64,000 bases of DNA, taken from the NCBI GenBank assembly GCA_031580995.1, contig JAVLCC010000003.1, positions 1 to 64,000 of the forward strand, read 5' to 3'. Shown here piece after piece: positions 27,282-35,671 of this stretch. A program made the position numbers and the translations under genes. Within the stretch, counting starts at the first letter, position 1. Every line of letters starts with the position of its first letter. The notes under the pieces are model-generated. The model was not told the DNA's origin. It did not search any database and saw only the letters and a list, made by a program, of their open reading frames with translations. Source of the DNA: CAJXVY01 sp031580995. Its GTDB lineage: Bacteria; Actinomycetota; Actinomycetes; Actinomycetales; Microbacteriaceae.

Positions 27282-28259
27282 TTGTCATTAACATCTGAAG
27301 CTCGGCTTCAAATGGCTCAGGTGAAGCTTGCAAGATCTGAGTCTAAAGTTGCTGAGCTTGCAACACTACTGAGATTTTGTGGTGGACTGCATTTGATCAG
27401 TGGTCGTATCGCCATCGAAGTTGAGCTATCAGAATCAGAGTTGGCAAGAAGAATCTCCAAGGTTTTAGGGGAGGTGTTCTCCACAAGATCTGAAATCTCC
27501 GTAATAAACGCCACCAGCAAAAGAGACAAAGGTTATCTTTTGAGGGTGACAGGCCACGGCGAGTTGCTAGCTAGACAGACTGGCCTCATAGACGTCAAAG
27601 GAAAGCCTGTAAGGGGATTACCTGCGAGTTTGGTGAGTTCCACCATCGAAGAAGCAATAAGTGCCTGGAGAGGGGCATTCATGGCATCTGGTGTTTTGTC
27701 AGATCCAGCGAAAATGGTCTCACTTGAAGTAGTTGCGCCAACAAATGAAGCAGCAATGGCGCTTGTGGGCCTTGCCCGAAGACTTGAGGTTCCAGCCAAG
27801 ACCCGAGAAGTTCGTGCAACTCACAGAGTCATGGTTCGCGAACCCGAGGCAATCGCTACCATGATGAAGTTGCTGGGAGCCGAGCAGGCTTGGTTGCAAT
27901 GGGATGAAATTCGCCAAAGACGTGGAAACCAAATGCCTAATCAGCGACTGGCAAATTTTGATGATGCAAACCTGCGAAGAAGCGCGCAGGCAGCTGTGGC
28001 AGCCGGGGCAAGGGTGCAAAGAGCTCTTGAAATCCTCGCGGATGAGGTTCCAGAACACTTGAAATACGCGGGAGAGCTCCGACTGGAGCACCAAAACGCA
28101 TCTCTGGATGAGCTAGGTCGATTGGCCAGTCCACCAATGACTAAAGATGCTATCGCTGGACGAATAAGGCGGTTGTTGGCAATGGCTGATAAAAAAGCCG
28201 AAGAGTTAGGCATTCCAGACACCGAAGAGGCGTTGCAGGGAATGCAGAATCAGGACTAG
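27282..28259 (+). CDS. whiA: sporulation-type transcription regulator WhiA
   Basis: WhiA is a DNA-binding protein with an N-terminal degenerate LAGLIDADG homing-endonuclease fold (about 25-190) and a C-terminal helix-turn-helix (about 235-310). In Streptomyces it works with WhiB to control cell division genes, and it is conserved in non-sporulating actinobacteria. The 325-aa protein has family length; NRLANFDDAN is replaced here by NQRLANFDDANLRRS, a close match. The start is TTG directly after the rapZ TAA (TAATTG), with GGGGAG a few bases upstream. Confidence 0.93.
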   Translation: MSLTSEARLQMAQVKLARSESKVAELATLLRFCGGLHLISGRIAIEVELSESELARRISKVLGEVFSTRSEISVINATSKRDKGYLLRVTGHGELLARQTGLIDVKGKPVRGLPASLVSSTIEEAISAWRGAFMASGVLSDPAKMVSLEVVAPTNEAAMALVGLARRLEVPAKTREVRATHRVMVREPEAIATMMKLLGAEQAWLQWDEIRQRRGNQMPNQRLANFDDANLRRSAQAAVAAGARVQRALEILADEVPEHLKYAGELRLEHQNASLDELGRLASPPMTKDAIAGRIRRLLAMADKKAEELGIPDTEEALQGMQNQD

Positions 28260-28262
28260 TTA

Positions 28263-28273
28263 GGGAATATCCC
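28263..28273. promoter_or_regulatory. small palindrome upstream of sodA
   Basis: GGGA-ATA-TCCC lies 40 bases before the sodA ATG, in the 53-base gap after whiA. It could be an operator or part of a weak hairpin. No convincing promoter hexamers were recognised around it. Confidence 0.25.
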
Positions 28274-28312
28274 CTGGCTATGAACAATGTAGTTATTGAA
28301 AGGAGTCATTAA

Positions 28313-28933
28313 ATGACATACACACTTCCAGAGTTAGATTACGACTACGGAGCATTGGATCCATCAATCAGTGGTCAGATTATGGAGCTTCACCACTCAA
28401 AACACCACGCAGCTTACGTTGCAGGGGCAAATCAAGCCTTGGAGCAAATGGCTGAGGCTAGAGATACCGGAAACTTCGGCAATCTGCCCAAATTAGAAAA
28501 AGACCTCGCTTTTCACCTCGGTGGGCACACTAATCACAGCATTTTTTGGAAAAACATGGGCCCAGATGCCAAGGATCGACCAACTGGTGAGTTGGAAGCT
28601 GCAATTACTGAGTTTTTCGGTGACTATGACAAATTTGTAGCTCATTTCAATGCTGCAGCGCTTGGTATTCAAGGTTCAGGCTGGGCATTGCTTGCATGGG
28701 ATGCAGTTGGTTCACGCCTAGTAATCAATCAGCTTTATGACCAGCAGGGAAACGTTCCAGTACTAACCACCCCGCTGTTGATGCTTGACATGTGGGAGCA
28801 TGCTTTCTACCTCGATTACAAAAACGTCAAGGGAGATTACGTAAAAGCCTTTTGGAATATCGTCAACTGGGAAGACGTTGAGAGGCGTTTCGCAGCTGCA
28901 AAGGCAAACGCAGCAAGCCTCCTGCTAGGCTGA
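28313..28933 (+). CDS. sodA: superoxide dismutase (Mn/Fe type)
   Basis: The enzyme dismutates superoxide to oxygen and hydrogen peroxide. The 206-aa protein has the expected metal ligands: His27 in LHHSKHH, the histidine in LGGHTNHSIFW, and Asp and His in DMWEHAFYLDY near 160. No signal peptide is visible, so it is cytoplasmic. Whether it uses Mn, Fe or either cannot be settled by eye. GAAAGGAG seven bases before ATG is a strong Shine-Dalgarno. A long hairpin follows before gap. Confidence 0.95.
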   Translation: MTYTLPELDYDYGALDPSISGQIMELHHSKHHAAYVAGANQALEQMAEARDTGNFGNLPKLEKDLAFHLGGHTNHSIFWKNMGPDAKDRPTGELEAAITEFFGDYDKFVAHFNAAALGIQGSGWALLAWDAVGSRLVINQLYDQQGNVPVLTTPLLMLDMWEHAFYLDYKNVKGDYVKAFWNIVNWEDVERRFAAAKANAASLLLG

Positions 28934-28944
28934 AACGGTTCTAA

Positions 28945-28977
28945 TCGATGGCGTGTGTGAGAATCATGCGCCATCGA
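28945..28977. terminator. long hairpin between sodA and gap
   Basis: TCGATGGCG at 28945-28953 pairs perfectly with CGCCATCGA at 28969-28977. Four further pairs, two of them G-T, extend the stem inward, leaving a seven-base loop TGAGAAT. It is followed by AATAACTACTTTCT, which is not a strong T-run. It is the most stable structure seen between genes here and may end the sodA transcript or set the 5' end of gap mRNA. Confidence 0.5.
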
Positions 28978-29000
28978 AATAACTACTTTCTGGAGATGTA

Positions 29001-30002
29001 ATGACTCGTATTGGAATTAATGGCTTTGGCCGAATTGGAAGAAACTATCTAAGAGCTGCCCTGGAGCAGGGGAGTAACCTCGAGGTTGTTGCCGTCAATG
29101 ACCTTTCAGACCCGGCTGGGCTTGCTCATCTACTGAAATACGACTCCGTTGGGGGACGTCTTGGGCACGATGTGAGTGTCGAGGGTGACTCAATTGTTGT
29201 TGGCGATAAAAAAATTAAGGTTTTGGCAGAGCGTAATCCAGCAGATTTGGGTTGGGGCGATCTTGGAGTCGAGATTGTCATTGAATCAACTGGAATTTTC
29301 ACAAATGCTGAAAAAGCAAAAGCTCACATTGATGCAGGCGCAAAGAAAGTTTTGATTTCTGCACCCGCCACAAACGAGGATGCAACATTTGTTATTGGTG
29401 TAAATGAGCACCTATACGATCCAGAGAACCACCACATCATTTCTAATGCATCATGCACCACTAATTGTCTTGCACCGCTTGCGAAGGTCTTTCACGATAA
29501 GTGGGGGATTGAAAACGGTTTGATGACCACCGTGCACGCCTACACGGCAGATCAAAACCTGCAGGATGGCCCACACAGTGATTTGAGGCGCGCAAGAGCT
29601 GCCGCTGTCAACATCGTCCCAAGCTCCACTGGTGCCGCAAAGGCCATTGGTCTGGTTATGCCAGAGCTAAACGGAAAACTGGATGGGTTTGCTCTAAGGG
29701 TTCCTGTTCCCACCGGATCGATTACTGATTTGACTCTAACCACCAAGGCCACGGTGACATTAGAGGAAATTAAAGCCGCTTATAAAGAAGCTGCAGAGGG
29801 ACCACTAAAGGGTATTTTGATGTATTCAGAAGCTCCACTGGTGTCATCTGACATTGTCGGAGATGCACACAGCTCTGTGTTTGATGCGGGTCTGGTGAGA
29901 GTGATAGACAACACAGTGAAAATCAGTAGTTGGTATGACAACGAGTGGGGATATTCAAATCGACTCGTCGAGCTCACCGAGCTAGTCGCCAGCAAACTCT
30001 AA
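29001..30002 (+). CDS. gap: glyceraldehyde-3-phosphate dehydrogenase, type I
   Basis: The enzyme oxidises glyceraldehyde 3-phosphate with NAD. The N-terminal fold is NGFGRIGRNYLRA and the catalytic cysteine is C152 in SNASCTTNCLAP. Asp in AVNDLSD after the second strand suggests NAD preference. It is 333 aa. CTGGAG lies a few bases before ATG. The stop shares an A with the pgk ATG (TAATG), so gap-pgk-tpiA-secG form a coupled glycolytic operon. Confidence 0.97.
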   Translation: MTRIGINGFGRIGRNYLRAALEQGSNLEVVAVNDLSDPAGLAHLLKYDSVGGRLGHDVSVEGDSIVVGDKKIKVLAERNPADLGWGDLGVEIVIESTGIFTNAEKAKAHIDAGAKKVLISAPATNEDATFVIGVNEHLYDPENHHIISNASCTTNCLAPLAKVFHDKWGIENGLMTTVHAYTADQNLQDGPHSDLRRARAAAVNIVPSSTGAAKAIGLVMPELNGKLDGFALRVPVPTGSITDLTLTTKATVTLEEIKAAYKEAAEGPLKGILMYSEAPLVSSDIVGDAHSSVFDAGLVRVIDNTVKISSWYDNEWGYSNRLVELTELVASKL

Positions 30003-31177
30003 TGCTTCGATTCCTAGACTCCATAGACTCATTTGCTGGGGAGCAGGTCGTAATACGTTGCGATTTGAACGTACCTATCGATGAAGGCTCAATCCAAGAC
30101 GCTGGAAGAATTGATGCCGCGGTTAGAACCATTGATGAAGTAATTTCAAAAAATGGAAGACCAGTTATTTGTTCGCATCTTGGAAGACCCGAGGGCAAAA
30201 ACGAAAAAGATAGTCTGAAGCCAGTTTTTGAATACCTGCAGAATAAATACCCCAAAATCGAATTCAAATCAGTCGGAGAATCCTCAGGACAAGAGAGCAT
30301 CTTGCTACTTGAAAATCTAAGGTTTGATGCCGCTGAAACCTCTAAGTCAGAAAATGAACGCGAAACCTATGCCAAAAAGGTTTTGGGACACAGCACGCAT
30401 GTGGTGATTGATGGATTCGGTGTAGTTCACAGAAAGCAAGCAAGTGTCTATGAGCTTGCAAAGTTGGCTCAAAGCGTCGCCGGCAGAACCATCGAGCAAG
30501 AGCTCACAGTGCTGAAAACGCTAACTGAGAACCCAAAAAGGCCCTACGCGCTAGTTTTGGGAGGCAGCAAGGTCAGTGACAAGTTGGGGGTCATAGATGC
30601 ATTGCTTCCAAAGGTGGACAAACTGCTAATTGGTGGGGGAATGATGTTTACCTTCCTAAAAGCTATTGGACACGAGGTTGGCAACTCACTTCTAGAACAA
30701 GACCAACTTGAAACAGCCCGAGAATATATCTCTAGGGCGAAACAACTTGGGGTTGAACTTATTTTGCCGGTTGATGTGGTGGTTGCTAGCGGTTTTGCAG
30801 CAGATGCCGAATATGCGAATGTCGCAGTTGAGAGCTTCAACAGCTCACCCTTTGGAGAGTCAGGTATCGGATTGGACATAGGCACCGAGTCAGCCAAGAT
30901 TTTCAGCAAAGCCATTGAGGATAGCCAAACAGTTTTTTGGAATGGGCCAATGGGTGTATTCGAATTCGACGCATTCGCTCATGGAACCAAAACCGTAGCT
31001 ACAGCACTCACAAAAATGGATGGATTTGGTGTGGTTGGTGGCGGCGACAGCGCTGCGGCAGTTAGACACTTCGGTTTTGAAGATAACCAATTTGGTCACA
31101 TCTCAACCGGTGGGGGAGCTTCACTTGAATACCTAGAGGGAAAATCCCTCCCTGGACTGGAGGCACTAAATGACTAG
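30002..31177 (+). CDS. pgk: phosphoglycerate kinase
   Basis: Pgk transfers phosphate from 1,3-bisphosphoglycerate to ADP. The N-terminal VVIRCDLNVPID is the substrate-binding signature, here with C for the usual D or V. LGGSKVSDKL and the C-terminal GGGDSAAAVRHFG form the nucleotide site. The start is ATG at 30002, overlapping the gap stop; the frame stays open upstream into gap but that part has no Pgk similarity. It is 391 aa, family length. Confidence 0.95.
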   Translation: MLRFLDSIDSFAGEQVVIRCDLNVPIDEGSIQDAGRIDAAVRTIDEVISKNGRPVICSHLGRPEGKNEKDSLKPVFEYLQNKYPKIEFKSVGESSGQESILLLENLRFDAAETSKSENERETYAKKVLGHSTHVVIDGFGVVHRKQASVYELAKLAQSVAGRTIEQELTVLKTLTENPKRPYALVLGGSKVSDKLGVIDALLPKVDKLLIGGGMMFTFLKAIGHEVGNSLLEQDQLETAREYISRAKQLGVELILPVDVVVASGFAADAEYANVAVESFNSSPFGESGIGLDIGTESAKIFSKAIEDSQTVFWNGPMGVFEFDAFAHGTKTVATALTKMDGFGVVGGGDSAAAVRHFGFEDNQFGHISTGGGASLEYLEGKSLPGLEALND

Positions 31178-31946
31178 AACACCGCTAATAGCTGGCAATT
31201 GGAAAATGAACCTGGACCACCAGCAGGCCATCGCATTGATTCAGAAACTTTCCTGGACTCTCTCCGATGCTGATTTTGATCACGAGCAGGTCGAGGTGTT
31301 GATCACACCCCCATTTACCGACCTTCGCAGTGCACAGACCCTCATTGATGCCGAAGGCTTCAAACTGGTACTGGGAGCTCAGGATTTATCTGATCAAGAT
31401 TCTGGTGCTTTTACAGGTGATGTAAGTGGGGAGTTTCTTGCAAAACTAAATTGCCAGTATGTGCTTGTCGGCCACAGCGAACGACGCTCCATTCATGGTG
31501 AGGACGACCTACAAGTGCAGGCCAAGATCAAGGCTGCCGTGCGTCACGGGTTAACGCCGATTCTTTGCGTTGGGGAGACCTTGGATGAGAGGAATGCGGA
31601 TCAGAAAGATATATCCGTAAACCAAAGCTTGGCAGCAATTGATGGCGTAGAAATTGAAAACCTAGTCATTGCCTATGAGCCGGTTTGGGCTATCGGAACG
31701 GGTGAGGTTGCGACTGCAGAACAAGCAGAGGAAATCAGTCAAATGATTAGAAATGGTTTAGTGCAGGCGCGCGGGGAAGAGTTTGCCAATGCGGTCAGAA
31801 TTCTCTACGGTGGGTCTGTGAAGGCAAATAATGTTGCAAGTTTTATGAAAATGCCCAATATTGATGGGGTATTAGTCGGTGGAGCCAGCTTGGACAGTGA
31901 GGAATTTGCCAACATAGCTAGGTTTAGAGAGCACATCGGCGTATAA
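31170..31946 (+). CDS. tpiA: triosephosphate isomerase
   Basis: TpiA interconverts dihydroxyacetone phosphate and glyceraldehyde 3-phosphate. NWKMN at residues 11-15 holds the substrate lysine, GHSERRS near 101 the catalytic histidine, and YEPVWAIGTG near 170 the catalytic glutamate and the mobile loop. It is 258 aa. The ATG overlaps the pgk stop by eight bases. Confidence 0.97.
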   Translation: MTRTPLIAGNWKMNLDHQQAIALIQKLSWTLSDADFDHEQVEVLITPPFTDLRSAQTLIDAEGFKLVLGAQDLSDQDSGAFTGDVSGEFLAKLNCQYVLVGHSERRSIHGEDDLQVQAKIKAAVRHGLTPILCVGETLDERNADQKDISVNQSLAAIDGVEIENLVIAYEPVWAIGTGEVATAEQAEEISQMIRNGLVQARGEEFANAVRILYGGSVKANNVASFMKMPNIDGVLVGGASLDSEEFANIARFREHIGV

Positions 31947-31969
31947 TTGCTGACCGTTGAGAGGTTATT

Positions 31970-32218
31970 TTGGAAGCACTGCACACAGCACTTTTAGTTT
32001 TACTTGCAATCACGAGCGTTATCTTGACTCTACTGATTCTTTTGCATAAAGGAAGAGGTGGCGGAGTCGCAGATATGTTCGGTGGTGGCGTATCCAACGC
32101 CATGAGCTCATCGGGAGTTGCAGAGCGAAACCTAAATAGAATCACCGTCATTTTGGGTCTTGTTTGGGTCGCGGTGATCATAGTTCTTGGTCTATTTACA
32201 AGGTTTGGTATCGCATAA
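31970..32218 (+). CDS. secG: preprotein translocase subunit SecG
   Basis: An 82-aa membrane protein with two hydrophobic segments (about 5-25 and 58-78). The conserved LLHKGRGGGVADMFGGG loop is characteristic of SecG, an accessory subunit of the SecYEG channel. The start is TTG at 31970, with GAGAGG nine bases upstream and no ATG available. tpiA-secG is a conserved actinobacterial adjacency. rbpA begins on the base after its stop. Confidence 0.9.
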   Translation: MEALHTALLVLLAITSVILTLLILLHKGRGGGVADMFGGGVSNAMSSSGVAERNLNRITVILGLVWVAVIIVLGLFTRFGIA

Positions 32219-32590
32219 ATGAGTAATAGTTCGATACGAGGAGCAAGGGTTGGCGCTGGTCCCATGGGAGAGCGCTTTAGAGGAGTAGAGGCCGAGCGTG
32301 TCTCAAAAAGCTACTACTGCATAAACGGTCACGAATTTCACCCACAATTCTCTGCAGATGTTCCAATCGAAGAGATTCCGGTAGAAATCGACTGCCCAAA
32401 TTGCGGTCTTCCTGCGGGTCAGGACAAAAATAACCCACCGCAGGTCTCAAAAGTAGAGCCTTATAAAACCCACCTTGCATATGTTCAAGAAAGAAGAACC
32501 GACAAAGAGGCCGAACAAATCTTGGCAGATGCGTTGAATAAGGTTAGAGAGCGCAGAATCGCAATCGAAAAAGCTGCAGGTAAGCGCTAA
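32219..32590 (+). CDS. rbpA: RNA polymerase-binding protein RbpA
   Basis: RbpA is an actinobacteria-specific protein that binds RNA polymerase and the principal sigma factor and stabilises the open complex. The 123-aa sequence begins SNSSIRGARVGAGPMGE. The core has YYCINGHEF and DCPNCGLPA (zinc-type cysteines near residues 38 and 60-63), followed by PYKTHLAYVQERR and a C-terminal helix that contacts sigma. Its presence is strong evidence for an actinobacterial host. Its stop interlocks with the opposing pgl stop (CTAA at 32587-32590). Confidence 0.95.
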   Translation: MSNSSIRGARVGAGPMGERFRGVEAERVSKSYYCINGHEFHPQFSADVPIEEIPVEIDCPNCGLPAGQDKNNPPQVSKVEPYKTHLAYVQERRTDKEAEQILADALNKVRERRIAIEKAAGKR

Positions 32591-33246
32591 GCCAATTCTT
32601 CGGTAATGAACCAATTGGTTGTGTTTATTCCTGTAATCCTTCCAACCGGAAGCTCCGAGTTACCAATCAGTCCCTGACTCACCGCGGTTGCCTTTTCGGC
32701 CCCGCTTGCAACAAACCACACATTTGAACTTCTTTGAAAAACGCTATATCCGAAGCTGATGCGCTGAGCAGGAGGCTTGGGGGAGTTTGTCTCTGCGATT
32801 ACAGTCTGCTCCGGGTAATCATGCCCTGGAAATAGACTGGCGGTGTGTCCATCAGGTCCACAACCCATCAATGCCAAATCAAAACTGAATTTCTCTCCTA
32901 AATCTTCATTGGCCCTAGAAACCGATTCCATAATGGTTGTCTCTGGCGGAAGTTCAAAGGAGTAGATGTTTGGATTGAGATCGCCAATAAGTGTCTTTAT
33001 TTGCCCAAGGTTGCTCTGTGGGTCATCAATCTCGACAAAACGCTCGTCTGCCATAAAAAACATCACTTTTTGCAGCTGATTAGAAGCACTAAGAGCCTGA
33101 ATTAGACCAGCCGCGATTAATACCCCGGTGCCTCCTCCGGAAAGTGCAACTCTTGGATTTTCCATGCCAGAAAGTAGCTCCAATGATTGCTCAACTACCG
33201 CTTCAACTAGTTGATCCGAATCTGGATAAACCTGTATCTGTCTCAC
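32587..33246 (-). CDS. pgl: 6-phosphogluconolactonase
   Basis: Pgl hydrolyses 6-phosphogluconolactone, the second step of the oxidative pentose-phosphate pathway. The 219-aa protein has ALSGGGTGVLIA near 34, ADERFV near 68, and GCGPDGHTASLFPG near 128, the DevB-type signature. It is the last gene of the tkt-tal-pgi-zwf-opcA-pgl operon and overlaps opcA by four bases (ATGA). Confidence 0.94.
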   Translation of the reverse strand: MRQIQVYPDSDQLVEAVVEQSLELLSGMENPRVALSGGGTGVLIAAGLIQALSASNQLQKVMFFMADERFVEIDDPQSNLGQIKTLIGDLNPNIYSFELPPETTIMESVSRANEDLGEKFSFDLALMGCGPDGHTASLFPGHDYPEQTVIAETNSPKPPAQRISFGYSVFQRSSNVWFVASGAEKATAVSQGLIGNSELPVGRITGINTTNWFITEELA

Positions 33247-34169
33247 CTGAAGCCACCTTTGAGCACCTCCGCATAGGTTTCATCGGGGCCCATAAATCGC
33301 ATTTCTTCAACCAAACAATCAACGACTGACCTTCTTGGAAGCAAAATTGAGGCACTTGGCAATCCAGTTTGCTTGATTTTCGCAACCTCTGCACTTCGCA
33401 TCATCTTTAGTTCGCCACTCTTATAGTGAATCTTTACACCACCAATGCCCAACACATTTTTGCCCTTGTGTTTTCTAGAAATCTCAGTCTTGACGCCAAG
33501 CTTCACCCGAAACCAGGCGGCCAGAAGGTCAGCCGATGGGCTCAGTTCAGAACCTACTACTTCAACACTTTCAATTTCCTCACTGGAAATACGATCAAAC
33601 AGGGATGCCAGCTGTGATCTCCAAAGAGTCAAACGCGTCCATGCCATATCCCCATCACCGGGTTGGTAGTTTTTGGCTAACTGCTCAAGGTATTTCTGCG
33701 GATTTGACTGATTGGCGCTATCGGTAATTCTCCTTGTTGCGATTTGACCCAAATCAGCTTTTGCGGGAGATTCAGGGCATGAATTTGGCCACCAGACCAC
33801 GATTGGTGCATCTGGCAACAGAAGCCCCCCAACTAAACCGTTCAGTGACTGGGCCAGACCTCCATAAGCTCTTAAGATGACCACTTCGCTGGCTCCTGCA
33901 TCACCGCCAACCCTGATTTGAGCATCCAAGCGAGCCTCGCCTGGAACATCTACCTCATCAGCTAAAACAATCACTCTGGCCGGATGGGCACGACTTGCGG
34001 CATTGGCCGCCTCCACAACCTCTTCGATCCTTCTGAAATCAGTTTGAATAAGAAGCGTCAATACTCGCCCAAGGGCAACAACACCGCCCTCCTCGCGAAG
34101 ATTGGAGAGTTTTTTACTTACCTTTGACACTGTGGTGTCTGGGAGATCTACTATCAAGGACGCCTCCAA
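33243..34169 (-). CDS. opcA: glucose-6-phosphate dehydrogenase assembly protein OpcA
   Basis: OpcA is needed for full activity of Zwf in cyanobacteria and actinobacteria. The 308-aa protein matches the family by length, by its position directly after zwf, and by PDAPIVVWWPNSCPESPA near 129 and the RRITDSAN region. It overlaps zwf by 16 bases and pgl by four, so all three are translationally coupled. No enzyme motif is expected. Confidence 0.92.
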   Translation of the reverse strand: MEASLIVDLPDTTVSKVSKKLSNLREEGGVVALGRVLTLLIQTDFRRIEEVVEAANAASRAHPARVIVLADEVDVPGEARLDAQIRVGGDAGASEVVILRAYGGLAQSLNGLVGGLLLPDAPIVVWWPNSCPESPAKADLGQIATRRITDSANQSNPQKYLEQLAKNYQPGDGDMAWTRLTLWRSQLASLFDRISSEEIESVEVVGSELSPSADLLAAWFRVKLGVKTEISRKHKGKNVLGIGGVKIHYKSGELKMMRSAEVAKIKQTGLPSASILLPRRSVVDCLVEEMRFMGPDETYAEVLKGGFR

Positions 34170-35671
34170 ACCCTTCCATCTTTTTCAAGCATGTCATGAG
34201 CACTTGTTGGACCCCAGCTACCAGGCTGATAACTCTCTGGCTGGCCTGCTCCGGTCCAAAATTTCACAATTGGATCAAGGATCTGCCAGCTGAGCTCAAC
34301 TTCGCGCTGCCTTGGGAAAAGTGGTGGTTCACCGAGCAACACATCAAGAATCAATCTTTCATAAGCTTCTGGCGAGTCCTCCGTAAAAGCATGTCCATAT
34401 CCAAAATCCATGGTGACATCTCTAACCTGCATACCCACGCCCGGAACTTTGGAGCCAAATCTAATAGTCACACCTTCATCTGGTTGCACCCTGATAACAA
34501 GAGCATTTTCGCCTAAGAGTCTGGTCTGAGACTCCGCAAATAATTGCTGCGGAGCGCGTTTGAAAACCACTGCAATTTCAGTGACCCTTCTGGCAAGCCT
34601 TTTACCCGTTCGAAGGTAAAAAGGAACTCCTGACCATCTGCGAGTTCCGATATCTAACCTCATGGCAGCAAATGTTTCAGTGTTGCTTTTTTTGGGCATT
34701 CCCGGCTCCTGAAGATACCCGCCAACTTCCTGCGCACCCTGCCATCCTGCGGAGTATTGACCACGCGCTGTGTGTTCATTGAGTTTCTCGGGCAACTTGA
34801 CCGCGGCCAATACCTTTTCCTTTTCCTGCCTCAGATCATCTGCATTAAAGCTATTTGGCTCCTCCATTGCGGTCAGCGCCAATAGTTGCAGCAGGTGGTT
34901 TTGAATCACGTCTCTGGCTGCCCCGATGCCGTCGTAATAACCTGCTCTTGAACCGATTCCTATTTCTTCGGCCATGGTAATTTGCACGTGATCTATGTGA
35001 TTTGAATTCCACAATGGTTCAAACATGCGATTGGCAAAACGAAGCGCAAGTATGTTTTGAACAGTTTCTTTTCCAAGGTAGTGATCAATTCGGAAAACAC
35101 TCTCGGGTTCGAAGACTTCCTCAATTGTTTTATTTAATTCGACTGCGGTTTCCAAATTTGACCCAAATGGTTTTTCAATTACGACCCTGCGGAACTGACC
35201 TTCATCGGCATCTGCCAATCCAGAATCAGAGAGTTGTTTGGCCACCTTTGGAAAATCTGCAGGAGGTATCGAGAAATAAAAAGCATGGTTGCCTGCGGTT
35301 CCTCTTTTTTTATCAAGACTTGCAATTTCTTGCTTTAGGTTTTGAAAAGCCTCTGGATCATCGAAATTTCCCGAAACGAACCTGAAACCCTCCACCAACT
35401 GGGTCCAAACCTTCTCGTTGAACCCTGTTCGCGCATGAACCCGCACAGACTCACGGGCGACGTCTATGAATTGCTCATTGCTCCATTCACGTCTTCCGAA
35501 GCCAACAAGGGAAAAAGAAGGGGGGAGTAATCCCCTGTTGGAGAGGTCATAAACAGCTGGCAGCAGCTTTTTTTGAGCAAGATCACCGGTTATTCCGAAA
35601 ATTATTAGCCCACTGGGGCCAGCAATCCTTGCAAGTCTTTTATCGAGGGGGTCTTTGAGAGGGTTAGCCAA
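34154..35671 (-). CDS. zwf: glucose-6-phosphate 1-dehydrogenase
   Basis: Zwf oxidises glucose 6-phosphate with NADP. The nucleotide fold is IIFGITGDLAQKKLLPAVYDL near residue 23 and the active-site signature is RIDHYLGKE near 197. It is 505 aa. The start is TTG at 35671 with GGAG seven bases upstream, inside the pgi 3' end (eight-base overlap). It heads the zwf-opcA-pgl coupled trio that supplies NADPH and pentoses. Confidence 0.96.
   Translation of the reverse strand: MANPLKDPLDKRLARIAGPSGLIIFGITGDLAQKKLLPAVYDLSNRGLLPPSFSLVGFGRREWSNEQFIDVARESVRVHARTGFNEKVWTQLVEGFRFVSGNFDDPEAFQNLKQEIASLDKKRGTAGNHAFYFSIPPADFPKVAKQLSDSGLADADEGQFRRVVIEKPFGSNLETAVELNKTIEEVFEPESVFRIDHYLGKETVQNILALRFANRMFEPLWNSNHIDHVQITMAEEIGIGSRAGYYDGIGAARDVIQNHLLQLLALTAMEEPNSFNADDLRQEKEKVLAAVKLPEKLNEHTARGQYSAGWQGAQEVGGYLQEPGMPKKSNTETFAAMRLDIGTRRWSGVPFYLRTGKRLARRVTEIAVVFKRAPQQLFAESQTRLLGENALVIRVQPDEGVTIRFGSKVPGVGMQVRDVTMDFGYGHAFTEDSPEAYERLILDVLLGEPPLFPRQREVELSWQILDPIVKFWTGAGQPESYQPGSWGPTSAHDMLEKDGRVWRRP

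Noticed and set aside
29945..30001. Longer pgk start inside gap
   Set aside because: The 19 extra residues lie in the gap coding sequence in another frame and have no Pgk similarity; ATG at 30002 overlaps the gap stop as TAATG.
34102..34516. Plus-strand open frames opposite opcA and zwf
   Set aside because: They are antisense to well-supported enzymes, have no recognisable domains, and overlap each other.
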